DNA from: Agarophyton chilense
Taxonomy: Eukaryota; Rhodophyta; Florideophyceae; Gracilariales; Gracilariaceae
Assembly (NCBI GenBank): GCA_030374765.1
Contig: JARGXX010000088.1
Span: forward strand, 2,418,001-2,482,000
Direction: 5' to 3'
DNA length: 64,000 bases
Made by a program: the position numbers and the translations under genes. Below the pieces are notes generated by a model that saw only the letters and a list, made by a program, of their open reading frames with translations, ran no database searches and had not been told where the DNA came from. The first letter of the stretch is position 1. Each line of letters opens with the position of its first letter. Below are positions 30,647-42,294 of the stretch, one piece after another.

Positions 30647-32719
30647 ATGGAACGACCTAAAAGGAATACGCGTGGTGCAAGCGCCCCGCCGAGCCATCAA
30701 GGGTTTAAAGGAGCCTCATCGGCTCATCAAATTCGGGAGAACCCAGAAGAGTTGCTCCGGTACCCTCGGGACAAAACCGTAAAGGTACATGGTCCGCCGC
30801 CTATGGCAACGGAACCTGAAAGGGAATTACCAATTGAGGTTGCAGCGGAGGAGCTATGGCCTCAGCTCAAAGAGCGATCGAAAGCGCTCGTCACTCTCGC
30901 GGTCGAGGATGCATTACCCTTGAAGGAAAAGTTGGATACCCGGATGGTTCCGCCGTCAATGGGCGTCGATGCATTTGCCCGTATTTTTGTTGACCCAGCA
31001 GCTCAAGAGCTGTCGGAAAGGATACCTGAAATGGTGAATCAGTATCTCTTTACAGATGCTGGGGAGCATGTTTACCGCGCAGTGCAAGACATTTGGGTTT
31101 CCGAGGGATTCGCAGAATCCCGACCTACACATGTGAACATCGCAAAGCACATACCACAAGGGTTCCAAATGGGTCATTCCACCCATTCCAAACACTTATC
31201 TACGGATAGTGAGTACCTACAAGGTCCAAAGCAGAGTCAAGAGGTCCCGGGGAAGGTAGATCCTCACGACATTTATCTGCCACCAATTACTGGTTTCGCT
31301 CAAACGGATACCCATGGAGGTGGTCCCAAGGACGATTCTTCTGACTCGTTGGATGAGCGACAAAGAAACGGAAAAGGTGGGAAGCAGAGGACGAAGAAGG
31401 GAAAGAATCGAGAGGATGATTGAGACTCCGACTCGTCGGACTTCAGTTCCGATACGAGTTAATCGTCATATGATGACCGTAAAGGTAAGAAGAAGAAGAA
31501 ACCGAACAGGTCGACGAAGAAGTCGTCGAAAAAGAACCGAAAGGGCAAAAAGCGATACATTGAGTCGCCCGACTCTGAGTCGGACACCGAAATGGACCTG
31601 GAGGTGCACCAACCGTTGAACGATATGTTCACCAAAGCGGTTGATTACAGGACTTATCGGTTGATCAACAAGTCGTCTGAATACACCCAAGAGGTTTCTT
31701 AGAAGATTACTAAGCACCACAAGAAGCTCAGCTTCCAAATGGGTGACACAACCTTCACAGGTACGGATCCTATTGCGTTGATTGAGTTTCTACAGAAGTT
31801 CAAGCTTGCATGTGACCAAAATAGTTTTTCCGAGGGCGCTGCAATGTGGCTATTTCAGGTCTTTCTGAAAGAACAAGCATAATACTTGCTTCAGGGTAGG
31901 CTCCGCGGCAATACCTTAGCGATGGATGAGGATGGCACAGAGATGTTGGAGTCATACCCAGAAGTGGTCAATTTCCTTTTGGAAACATACGCCACTGATG
32001 AGGTTATCCAAGAGGCTTACTCGGAAGTCCTCGCTTGACATGAAAGGTCTGGGCAAACCGAATCGGGGTTTTCGCTCGCGCTGCGGATTCTGGCAACCCG
32101 TTGTGGTAATGTGTTCACTACTTCTAGGTTAAAGTGGCTATTTGCCGAAAATGTCGACAAAGCGATCCGTTCCCAGGTCCGCAATCACCTGGCCACTAAC
32201 CGAAATGTAGACTACAATGGGCTGGCTCGACAATCCCAGGGCCTTGGAGATACCCTTCGGCTGGGAAAGAGACCAGCCGTGCCTCCAACCTCAAAGGATA
32301 AATTGAAAAGGTCGGTTTTGGAAATTGAAGACACAACAACCTCAGAGGGTAGCTCGCACATCGACGTACCTACAGGGACCGCTATCTACTTGGTAGCGAC
32401 CCAGGGGCGGTTCTCGAAACCTTCGACGGTAGGAAATTGGTCGTCAACGCGTACACCACACTCGGTACAATCGCCGCCAAGTGCGATGAGCTCGTAGAGG
32501 ATGCAGGGAGCGAGCTCCCCTAACTCGCCACCCACATCCTACTCCACTGCTCCTACCAACCAGGTTTCGAAGCCCCTCTCAATGGTAACGCGAGACCCCC
32601 AAACTGGAGGCCTCGTTTGCTGGTTTCGTCTCGCGACAGACCATTGGGCAAACAATTGGGCTAACATACCTCCAGGGATGAGAGACCAGTTGATTCAGGC
32701 TCGCATGCAGAATCACTAA
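30647..32719 (+). pseudogene. B gag remnant
   Basis: The first frame starts at ATG 30647 and stops at 31421. Gag continues with stops and frameshifts: a Lys/Ser-rich acidic linker, then TFTGTDPIALIEFLQKF (about 31750), LETYATDEVIQEAYSEV and TRCGNVF. These match family-A Gag (EFTGTDPILVLDFLARF, LRSYATGNAIQEA, HRCGNVF), so A and B Gag share a common origin. The zinc knuckle is not recognisable. The copy is not translatable as one protein. Confidence 0.75.
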
Positions 32720-32844
32720 CGCCTGTACAAGTCTTCAACGAAAGAACCAAATAGGTTCCAACCCCGTACACCGGTACAGGTCAATACCATCGAGGAAACA
32801 CCAAACTTGGACTCAACCCCTCCCGTACAGGAGGAAAACACCGA

Positions 32845-33522
32845 ATGGTTGGCGAAATGGCCGAACCCAACCTGCAATTGGAAGGCCAATCGATACCCAG
32901 AACCTTGAAGGTGGAAGAGAACACATCACAACCAGGTCCGGGGTGTCATATGAAGTACAACAACTATAAAGTACGTGCTTCAATGTGTTTCTCCGATCGC
33001 CTTGCGGTTCCGGTCACCTGTGTGTTGGATACGGGGGCCGGTCCAAACGTCCTGAACTCCCGCGTCATACCTGAGGGGGTACTTCGGAACTTGAGCCGAC
33101 CTCCCGACAACAACCCGCTGGTGGATGCAAATGAGCGCCCATTAAACCTTAGAGGTATGCTCCCCACTGTGGTGCAGCTCGGACACCTCAAGGTAAGACT
33201 GCAATTCTTTGTTGTCGACCGTTTACCAACAGACTGCCTAATAGGTACAGATTTCATTGACAGACATGTCAAGGCAATCCTTCTTGGTTCCCGTTCCATT
33301 TCCCTACGTCACGGGGGACGAATTGCCATTTTATGTAATACAGAAACCAAAAGGGGATGGTTCGTCAAACCAATGAAGAGGATATCCACGGAAACAGTTT
33401 CCAACATAGTGCGCATTACCAAACAGGTTGTTCTCCCGCCAATGCACCAAATATTGGTACCGGTGTCGTGTGTGACCCCGGGGCTGGTCATACTACAAAA
33501 CCATCCGAGGTTAGCACATTGA
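32845..33522 (+). pseudogene. B protease region
   Basis: The frame contains VLDTGAGPNVL, the retropepsin active site, and LIGTDFIDRHVKAILLG, the second flap/ILG block. It lies between gag and RT as expected, but the frame is separated from RT by stops near 33523 and 33950. Family-A Pol has the matching VLDTGAAPN and VILGCDFCDR. Confidence 0.8.
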
Positions 33523-33954
33523 CACCTCATCTTGATGGCCAACGGGATTGTCGACAACATCCCAAATCAACCCTTTAAGGTGTGTCTCAGCAACTTCAGC
33601 AGTCACGACGTGAAGTTGCCGAAAAATGCCAATATTGGCATCGCACTACCGGCACCACAAGTGGTCTTCACCGTAGCTCACACTGATCTCGTCGAGGTCG
33701 CCTTCGATAAGGAAGGGGGGTACGCAAATGCGTCCAACACCACAAAGGTGTCGATAAACACCAACTTGGAATCAAAGCTAACCAATCAGGTATCGGAAGG
33801 CAAAGAAGAGGAACCTGACCCTGAGAGGCAATGGCGAGATACAGTCCAGATCGGTGAAGAAAACGGCGAACTGCGGGACCGTATTCTCGACCTTCTGGAG
33901 AAGTTCGAAACCAGGTGGTCAGGCCATCTGGGCCAAGTTAAGGCCACATAGCAT

Positions 33955-35732
33955 CGCATCGAGCTCTTCCCTGACTCGAAGCCGAATTATCAGCAACCAT
34001 ACCGTGCAGGTCCGAAGGCGAGAGAAGTAGAACTCAAAGAAGTGGAGCAAATGCTCCAAGAAGGTCTAATTGAACCAGCCAACTCCAATTGGGCTAGTCC
34101 CGTGGTTATGGTTCAGAAGAAAGGGAATAACCGTATGAGGTTCTGTGTGGACTACAGGAGGCTCAATAGCGTGACCGTCAGGGATTCGTACCCGATACCT
34201 AGAATGGATGAGTGCATCGACTCCTTGGGAGATGCGCAGATATTTACCACGTTGGATGCCAATTATGGTTATTGGTAGGTACCTGTAGGTGAGGAAGATC
34301 GAAAAAAACGACCTTCACGTGCCATGCAGGTTTGTTTCGGTTCACGCGGATGCCATTCGGGTTGCGCAATGCGCCAGCCACCTTTCGAAGGGCGCTAGAC
34401 ATCATCCTTTCGAAGGTTAAGTGGACAACCGCCTTGGTATACATCGATGATGTAATCATCTACTCCAGATCGGTAGAAGAGCATTTTGCTCACGTATGCA
34501 CCGTACTAACCCTCCTAGCTGAGGCGGGGGTGACGCTGAAGCTACGCAAATGCGTTTTCTTTACCAGAATGGTTGCATACCTGGGCCACATCATAGGCCC
34601 TGGTACCCTAGAGGTTGCGACAAGAAACATCAGAGCCGTACAGGAGTTCAAGGTGCCACGATCCCAGACAGACGTACGATCCTTTATAGGTTCATGCAAC
34701 GTCTATCGTTGCTTCGTGAAGGGATTCGCGAAAATAGCGGCTCCTCTCAATAAGAAGCTCCAGAAAGGTGAACCTGAACGGTTTGAGAATCTATCGAACG
34801 ACAAAATGGAAAGCTTTGATGAATTGAAACGAGCGCTGTTGTCGCCGCCATTGTTAGCGTTACCGAAAACAGGTCTACGGTACACGCTGGATACGGATGC
34901 ATCCCATACCCAAATTGTTTATTGTCTCATACAGGAGCAGCACCACGGAGACAAATTACCTATAGGGTACTGGAGCCACGCTATGAATGAGGCGGAGCAG
35001 AACTACACGGTAACCGAGAAAGAATTTCTAGCAGTAGTGTGGAGCATGTTGATGCTCCGTCCATACCTTTATGGTGAGCGTTTTACGTTGCGCACAGAAC
35101 ACGACGCCTCAAAGGGGATCCTCGGACTCGCAGATGGGTCTGGTAGACTTGCCCGTTGGAGGTTGAGACTGTCGGAGTTTGAATACGACGTACAGTACCG
35201 TCCAGGTATTAAGCACAACATAGCTGACGCTATGTCACGCTTAAACACCTCAGGGTTAGAGACAGAACCTGAGGACGATGACATCCCTTTGTTTTGGGTG
35301 TCATCAAATAAAAATGGTACCGGCGAACACCTAGAAGGATGTTGGGACTTACCTGAAGAAGGTGCTTTGCGGAACACCGCCGACGTGGCAACGCAGATAC
35401 TGACCCTAGAGGAAACGAACGTCATGCCTGTAACCCAAGAAGAGTTTCTACGAGAACAGGCCCAGGATGCGTACTGCAGAACCCTGGCTGACCAAATTGG
35501 TTTCAAAGGATCACAATACGATGTGGACCACAATGGGTACATCGTGAGAAGGTCAACCTTGGATGGTAGCCTTCAAAAGGTGGTTCCGAATGCGCTTCGC
35601 CCGAGAGTCTTGTATCTCGCGCACTACCCGCGACCATCGGGACACCCCGGTGCCACCAGGATGTATTACACCTTGAGGCAACGGTTCTACTGGCCTCCTA
35701 TGGCCCATGACGTCTATACCTTTGTAGGTTAA
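33955..35732 (+). pseudogene. B reverse transcriptase, RNase H and integrase zinc domain
   Basis: RT begins near 34042 with WASPVVMVQKKGNNRMRFCVDYRRLN and PIPRMDECIDSLG. It is broken at about 34276, then is open from 34332 with MPFGLRNAPATFRR and YIDDVIIYS (catalytic YIDD). RNase H follows (TLDTDASHTQIVY, YTVTEKEFLAVVWSM, ADAMSRL). The frame ends with the integrase HHCC zinc-binding segment (YLAHYPRPSGHPGATRMYY; the Cys pair falls after the stop). The 466-aa block is one of the best-kept parts of B. Confidence 0.85.
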
Positions 35733-36491
35733 TGCGCATCTTGTGTTCGTACCCGCGGTGGTATTCGAAAGCATCGAAAACACCTCAAGCTGTTTCCAGC
35801 AGCGGGTCCGCTGGAGTTTGTTGCGATAGACCGTCTAGGACCACTTCCCAAGACCAAGAATGGGTATCAGCACATTGTAATGATCACCGACAGGTTCTCG
35901 AAGCTCACGAGAGCGATAACTTTAAAGGATACGAAGTCAACAACTCTGGAGATCGCGTTCCCCAACAATTGGATCTACCCGTATGGTGCACCACTGTACC
36001 TACTCACCGATAATGGTTCAAACTTGGCATCGAAGTTCTTCGAAGCAGTCTGTAATCTGTTGGGTATCAAGCACTATTTCAGGACTGCGTACCACCCGCA
36101 GACAAACAGACAGGTCGAGCGCTTTAACCACACATTGGTATCAAGGCTACGACAGTATACGGAAGAGCACCAAACTGGGTGGGATGAGCTGGTGCAACCG
36201 CTCACCTACTCCTATAACCTTCAGGTACACCGGTCAACGCAGACCGCTCCCTTTGATTTGGTTCTTTCGCGACACCCCCCAGGTATTGTAGTGCAGGGAG
36301 ATCATACCACCAGCACTGCAGCTGGCGCACTGACCCCTGCCCAGGTCAAGCGAAATACCCTTGTGAGGTTGAGGAGGGCTCTCAAACATGCAGAGAGCCG
36401 CCTCACTGCAGCCCAGAAGCGTTACAAGGCCGACTACGACCGTACGGTAACCAAATTGGTCTCTGTTCTTCGGGACCATATGTCTACATAG
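35732..36491 (+). pseudogene. B integrase core
   Basis: Frames 35732-36013 and 35880-36491 together give the DDE core: FVAIDRLGPLPKT (first Asp), LLTDNGSNLASKFF (second Asp) and NRQVERFNHTL (Glu, DD35E spacing). The helix YSYNLQVHRSTQTAPFDLVL follows. A frameshift near 35880 separates the first Asp. Family A has no counterpart of this domain. Confidence 0.85.
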
Positions 36492-36586
36492 ACAACCCAC
36501 CTTCAGGTAAAAGACCACGACCGGGTGATGAAGCGGACGATGAAGCTATTGATAGAGATATCAATTCGAAGCTTCTACCCAAATCA

Positions 36587-36844
36587 GTGGGACCTTATAA
36601 GGTACTGAACGCATCAGACCACACCGTTACGGTTGAACAAGACGAAATACCGAATACGATATCAATTGACCGTATTACGGTAGCACCTGAAACGGTTCAA
36701 CATCGCATTGAGGCAGGAACCTCAGCCCGAGAGCCCAGAGGTGTAGCTCTACGCACTCGACCCTTGGAGGACCCCACCCCAATTGAGGTGAACGATGACC
36801 TTCAACGTGATGATCCGGATTACAACCCTCTAACAGGGACGTAA
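36587..36844 (+). pseudogene. B integrase GPY/F domain
   Basis: VGPYKVLNASDHTVTVEQD is the GPY/F module typical of chromovirus integrase C-termini, followed by a Pro/Thr-rich acidic linker. An in-frame TAA at 36842 separates it from the chromodomain. Confidence 0.75.
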
Positions 36845-36916
36845 ATTGAACCTCAAACGGTAAAAGCGGGAGCTCCCGACTCGGCTCCCACAACCGAAGC
36901 TCTCAACTAGGAACAT

Positions 36917-37177
36917 ATGAACCCTCGAGGTAGCGTTCCCCCGAAAGATCAGGACCAAACCTCAGAAATATTTCCCGTTGACCGTCTGGTAGGCCACACG
37001 CGAACCTACAATGGTCTGAACTACACCGTAAGGTGGTACGGCTGGGGGGTCAGAATGGGACACCCTCGAATCCTAAGCCGCAATACCCCCACACTTCCGT
37101 ATCAGTTATTGGCGCCGTCGCAAGGAGCCGATGCCTGCAGACGGCTAACCTTAGACCTTCGTGGTACTCAGGCCTAA
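36917..37177 (+). pseudogene. B chromodomain
   Basis: FPVDRLVGHTRTYNGLNYTV followed by RWYGWG matches the start of a chromodomain ('vekIldhR...g..eYlVkWkGy'). The Trp of the third strand is kept, but the C-terminal helix is poor. Chromodomains guide chromovirus integration to heterochromatin marks. Confidence 0.65.
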
Positions 37178-37734
37178 GGAAGGGGGAGAGAAGACGTCGT
37201 TTTCCGCAAAAGGTGGACGCATATGCGTGTCAGATTACCTACAAGGGAGGGCACGAAAGAACAACCGAATGTAACAGTAGAAGAGACAAGAAGAGACAAC
37301 AATTTACTTGAAGAAGGAGACACTAAGGAAGTCAAGTGGCAGGCGGCCGCCACAAGAAGGAGGGAAATGAAGTTTGAGCAACCGAGAAAGGGGCGATACC
37401 AACTTGGTTGAACGGTGGGCTTTGTGGAAGCAGAATCGCAAGCACGCCGGGGCCCACTACCGAAAAGGTGTCCGCGAGCGCGCTATTGACACTGCATCGT
37501 TCTCATGACAGTCTCTACCTGAATAGTTGTCGCTCAATTTGTGCGCCGCCGTCGTCGCTCGCACTCTCCAACCGACACTGGAACCGAGTTCTGAACCTCA
37601 AGGGATCGCGCGTCGCGCACCGTGAGCAACCGCCGGCGGACACCACTCCGATGCCCGCGCCGCTGTGGCACGCTATACCTTTATGGTTTGATAGAAGGAG
37701 ACACGGGGCACGTCTCACGGATAGGAAGGGGGTC

Positions 37735-38343
37735 TTTCGTATAGTGTCAGAAAGTTTGACCTTTGAGGTTGTCGATATACTACACTGACCTTGTAAGTGA
37801 TGGATGCGAGGGACCATCGGCCACGCAGCTCCGGGCGAACTACCATCTAGGTGTTGTCAGCCACGTATGCTGTTGACATGTACCTTCTGGTTGAGTGATT
37901 GTTAGTAATTGTAATTGTAATTATATTTATTTTAGTACAGTAGTGGAGGGGCCACCTGGCACTGTAGCCAGTGCTGGCCAGGTCTCTGACACTAGGTCAG
38001 AGACCGTGCCTTGCTGGCACCTGCCGGGTGATCTGGAGAGTGCAGTCCACTGCATATAGGGAACTGCACCTCCTCCACCATAGTCTGATAAAGGCAGGCA
38101 CCACTTGGGTCACAACTATACCTTTTGGTTCATTTTTTCTCAACTACTACATAGGTTTTACCGCGCGTCGACGCCTACCATCGTTCACCTACACGGCGTA
38201 GGCTAGCTGCCCCGCTGTTTGCCCCTGCGGGTTATCACGGTGCTATGTTCCCATCAAGGTTTCTTAAGTCTACCTTCTAAGGTTGAGCGTCACCACGCTC
38301 CCGAGACAAGACAGTAGCAGACCGCAGAGGTGATTGTACGACA
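37735..38343 (+). repeat. B 3' LTR with internal deletion
   Basis: 609 bp compared with 1306 bp for the reconstructed 5' LTR. The missing block lies between the TTTATT-type hexamers at about 23618 and 30390 of the 5' LTR. A purine-rich AGGAAGGGGG tract (37722-37732) just upstream is the polypurine tract. The second base of the LTR is mutated (TTTCG for TGTCG). Confidence 0.88.
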
Positions 38344-38421
38344 CCTTCAACATCGAGAGGAGTACTTCCAAATTCGTGATGATTCTCTTCCTCAACTCAT
38401 GAAATTGCGCCACCGGGTTTA

Positions 38422-40033
38422 AAAAAGGTCAAAATTTAAAATTGAGGGCCGGAAAACTGTTCTGAATGTATTTAAGCCTCTCATCATTACGATTTCTGTG
38501 AGTAAAGAGAGAACAAGTTTGGATTCATAAACGTGTGTTCGTGAGCAAGTATGGGCTAAAGTTTGTTACTCGAATGACAACATGCCTCCTTTCTCTCCTT
38601 GAAAGTCGAAATGCAAAACATCGTTGGAAGGTAATTACGGTGTTATACGATCGATTCTTTGTGACATATTGGAAAATGAGTTTTCTGAGCATGACTCTAG
38701 TGGATTAGAGAGTGTGGAGAGCGAATTAGATGACAGTTCTGTGTCTATTCTTAAAGATGAGGTATAGTACAAGGGTTAACATCTAATTGGAGAGGTCCAA
38801 GATTTGTTAAAGCTTTTCACCACTATAGCGCGCACAACAAACTTTACGTAGGGGCTCCATTACTTCAAATATGTCGTAAAGAGAGCTAGAAAGGGTTATC
38901 GCCTCATCAACGAAAGATTCAGATGTCTTTAACACAGGAACAATGGATGCAGTTCTACTGTCAAGGTTTCTTTAAAGAGCATTACATCAAAATGGACCGT
39001 AGATGTTAATCTCAAGCATTGACACCCCGCCACGGAGTTTCCCGAGATCACTTTGGTCCAGAGATACGAGGCTCTGAAGAATACGATGACAGGCAGATTT
39101 CAGACTTGGATGCACGAGGAAAGCGGAAAGGGGCAGTGTTTTGGGGATTCCATTTACCAAAAGTGCTTCCCCGAAAAGACTGTGGGCTTACAAATACAAA
39201 AACACAGTGAAGATGCATTGGATGTCTTTCAAGATGGTGTTATTGGAAGACATGGAACGTTTAGGCCGATTGACATTGTTCATACCGCAATGACAAGCTC
39301 AAAGTCATGTGGAACAAAGACTATGAAAGGTATTCTACGAAAGCCTCCGAGATTATTTCCCCTTCCATTACAAGATGTGTTTATTCGTGGTGGCCCTGAA
39401 TATAATGTCGCAAATGTCGTTCATGGCATGGGGTACGACGTCAGTGACGTCTAATGCGCTGATATTGACAACGCGATATTTACGAAATTGCGGTCAGAGA
39501 ACGAACAGGATACAACCCGGACGGTGAAGACCTCTGTGTTACAGTTCAATTTTTTGGAACGTGATACCCTTAATTCGGCTTTATCGAATATTGAATGCAA
39601 CAAGGAGGGAATGGAAAAACATTCAGAGCTTGGGGGCACTTGGGACTCATACCTCGTACAGCGTTTCCTCTACCTCGATGAGGACGAGTATGTGCCCTTG
39701 GAGCTCTTACACGTCTCGGGCATGGAAGAAACAAGGGAGGTTCTGTCAAGAGACGATATTGGAGAGAAAACTGGGAGCGAGAATTCACCTGCTGAAGACC
39801 AAGAGTCCATCGATTCTGAAGGAAATGGAGACGTCGCAGAGGAAGAGATGCAGGTGGACGACTGTTTCAAGGCAGCTATCATCTATTAATTCAGAGACCT
39901 TCCGGGAATTTCTCTAGCTGGTGATGTATTCTGAGAAGGGCGGTATATTGCAGATCAATCTACGATGTATAATTCAATCTTTGTGGGCAAGAAGGACGTT
40001 TAGCGGGACTCTGGGGTTGTAGGTGACAACTGC
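38422..40033 (+). other. AT-rich decayed coding sequence of the MULE region
   Basis: Frames at 39053-39454 (RYEALKNTMTGRFQTW..., KCFPEKTVGLQ) and 39488-39889 (acidic, YLVQRFLYLDEDEYVP...) plus an acidic remnant near 38660-38766 suggest eroded genes on the plus strand. None has a recognised domain. Composition matches the C48 remnant upstream of B and the transposase downstream, so I take them as parts of one old element. Confidence 0.4.
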
Positions 40034-40198
40034 GTCCTCCAGAAATGTATATTTAAATGCAGGAAGTATGATGAAAAGAATCTCTGTGGACTCTCTCTGA
40101 TAATCAAAACATTGCCGCCAGAGAAGGAAGCAGAGGGGAGGTCGTACGTTGCTGACTTCCGAGAAGCCAAGCACAATCACTCACCTTCTACTAACTAA
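40034..40198 (+). pseudogene. FAR1/WRKY-GCM1-like zinc finger of the MULE protein
   Basis: The frame reads CVLQKCIFKC... and ends EAKHNHSPS. A Cys pair followed by a terminal H-x-H is the zinc-binding pattern of the FAR1/FLYWCH/WRKY-GCM1 superfamily found at the N-terminus of MULE transposases. A TAA at about 40196 separates it from the core frame. Confidence 0.6.
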
Positions 40199-40225
40199 GC
40201 CGGTATCAGACATTTACCCCCCAAG

Positions 40226-41712
40226 TTGCGTAAAAAAGCGCTTCGTATGCCAAACTATCTGCATATGTCACTTCCAGATACCGTAAGATATCTGGAGGAC
40301 AAATACAATATAGTGATTAATCCAAGATCTGTCCGCCAGATGGTTAGGTATGGACGCTGCATAAGCAATCCAAATGACTTGGAATGCTCAAAGCTGTTCT
40401 ATACATTGGTCCAATTATATGAAGAAGACCTCGAGAATAAGTTCTCTTTTATTTGCGACTCGGAGGGTAGAATGACGGCCGCCTGTGGGGCGATTAAGAA
40501 ATGGATCGAATACTATAAAGCATTCGGTTTTGTGCCTGGCATCTCTTTGGATTTTAAATCTATTGCAAACCGCTATGGGTTTCCTCTTTTTACGATCAAC
40601 GGGAGAGCTGATGACAGTTTCACCATAACCTTCTTTATGGGGTTCATCAGCGGCAAAACAGAGGCTGACTTTGTAGATATTCCAACACAGTTTAAGACAA
40701 TGATACCTATCTTCGCTGCACTACTATGAATGGACCAAAGTGCTGCTTGTATCGCCGCGACCGAAAAAGTCTTCGAGAAGTCCTTCATTCTACTGAATGA
40801 GTGGCACGTTACCCAGAACCAACTGAAAAAAGTAGTTGCTAGGTGTGGTTACATCGGAAGAGGTACTTGGTGCGACGATATTTCCAAAGATTTGTTCAAT
40901 TTGAGAAGGTCCAAAACGCTCCTCATCTTCACCGAACGGCGTGCTGATTTTGTACCAAAGTACTTTACCGGGTTCACGAATAAGCTCCCAGTTTGGTTTA
41001 CATACATATATATATATGAGTAGAACACAACTGCTTGTGGCTTGTTTTTGCACTATTTCCATCCCGAAGTTGCTCCATTTCTAAGGAACGGGGTATACAG
41101 AGGCGTCTAATCCCGGCTATTCGGGCGTATGTTCTAGCCAAAAAAGATCCATTCAGCTTCATTCCAAAGCATCTAAATATGGTAACACGAAAACGAACAC
41201 AGGCCCGTAATGAGTCTAGAATACATTCTATGACGGCACTGAGCTCACGTTATCGTTGTCCTTGCGATTGCCGCTTTCCAATTCCTCCCGAAATTTTTGA
41301 TGAGCTCATATCAGGGTATACCAGCTACGCTCTTACGAAGTTTAAGGAGATTAGCCTAGATGCATCAAACAATTACGGTTTCCAACGTTCCTACTTGTCC
41401 ACATTTGAGGATGTGCACGGGCCTGAACTTCAATTGAACGACGGGGCTACAATTGGGTCTGTTGCTTGTTTCGAACTCACTTGGAGAGTTCATCTTATTC
41501 GTAAGCTGGAAACCCTCGAATTTCCCAGACCATCTACGCCTTTGAAAGTGCTCTTCGCACGGAAAGAAACAGTTGACGACGAAAGGAGAGAGAGCCAGCT
41601 GGTCGCCAGATGTGACTGCAAAAAGATGGAGTCCATGGGTTTCCCATGCAGGCACATAATGAAATGTGCGTTTGCGTACATTGAATACATACTCATTGTA
41701 CCTGAACTTTGA
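40226..41712 (+). pseudogene. MULE transposase core and SWIM domain
   Basis: Frames 40226-40729 and 40730-41023 are separated by one TGA at the end of the first. They show GISLDFKSIANRYGFPLFTI (first catalytic Asp), KTEADF and MDQSAACIAATEKVF (second Asp). FILLNEWHVTQN matches the 'C.wH...N' block of MULE_DDE. Frame 41035-41712 ends with a CDC...GFPCRH SWIM zinc finger (CxCxnCxH). Together these diagnose a MULE transposase; the stops make this copy inactive. Confidence 0.82.
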
Positions 41713-41784
41713 AAAGTTCTTTATGGCTACAATGAGATTGAAAGATTCTTTGATCCCTACTGGAAGTCAAGCCCAAAGAGGCTT

Positions 41785-42294
41785 TTGTTCGATAGTGTAT
41801 GCGAGGTTCGAAAGAAATGTGGGGTTTTCTTTTTTATGAAGGTGCTGAGAGAGAAGCTTCAGAGCGCTGAGACAGGTCCACGCACCTCGAAAATATACTT
41901 CGATGCTTTCATTCATAAGGCAGCTGAAAAAGAAGTACGAACCTCTCTCAAATGGGCCAATGGGAAAGCGTTGTACGATAAACTCCATCGCTTGGCATCC
42001 GGATTCGGGCCTCTCGCTTTGGAAGGAGTCGAAGATGCTCTTACAAAAGCCGTTGAATGGATTGTTCATATGTTAATTCCAAACTCTGCTCTTCTTGAAG
42101 AAGTCGATATCACTGAAGGGCAGAAGAGCAACGCAAAAGATCAACAAATCAATTGGTACAACAAAGGCACTCATGAGTTCATTCCAATTATTAGACCACC
42201 AAATCATGCATCGGTGAAGCCAACAAAGCGAAAGCGAAGTTTCACTTATTGCAAAGAAAGCCCGAATATGTCCCGAAACCGAGTCGGAAGTTGA
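41785..42294 (+). pseudogene. MULE protein C-terminal region
   Basis: The 169-aa frame follows the SWIM domain on the same strand. It is Lys/Arg-rich with a KPTKRKRSF nuclear-localisation-like patch. No further domain is seen; it probably belonged to the same transposase ORF. Confidence 0.5.

Larger units (their letters stand above)
23090..38343 (+). mobile_element. B, Ty3/gypsy chromovirus with nested insertions
   Basis: LTRs begin TGTCGTATAG and end GATTGTACGACA (TG...CA with a 9-bp inverted end, one mismatch). Perfect target duplication CCTTC lies at 23085-23089 and 38344-38348. Internal order is PBS, gag, protease, RT, RNase H, integrase, GPY/F and chromodomain, typical of chromoviruses. 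The 5' LTR is interrupted by a solo LTR of family A (24010-30108), itself interrupted by copia element C. LTR divergence (about 5-6% by eye) and multiple stops show B is the oldest layer. Confidence 0.92.
22640..38421 (+). pseudogene. C48/Ulp1-like cysteine protease remnant, split by the 15-kb element B
   Basis: The left part (22640-23089) shows an NHNWRVLIG segment like the catalytic His region of Ulp1-type proteases. After a frame change, YKQQTDEFSCGCNVISVA resembles the Q...(S/D)CG catalytic Cys region. Element B inserted at 23089 after duplicating CCTTC. Beyond B, at 38344, the same frame continues for about 25 codons to a TAA at 38419-38421. A frame that stays open through the junction shows B hit a reading frame. 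The protease part already needs a frame change, so it was probably decaying. Such proteases are carried by some Mutator-like elements, and a MULE transposase lies downstream on the same strand. Family assignment is tentative. Confidence 0.5.
40034..42294 (+). mobile_element. Mutator-like (MULE) element, transposase region
   Basis: Consecutive plus-strand frames form a MURA-type transposase: an N-terminal zinc-finger-like segment (40034-40190), a DDE core, a SWIM zinc finger and a C-terminal region. Two or three stops or frameshifts interrupt it. Terminal inverted repeats were not found on either side, as in non-TIR MULEs, or they are lost. Confidence 0.75.
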
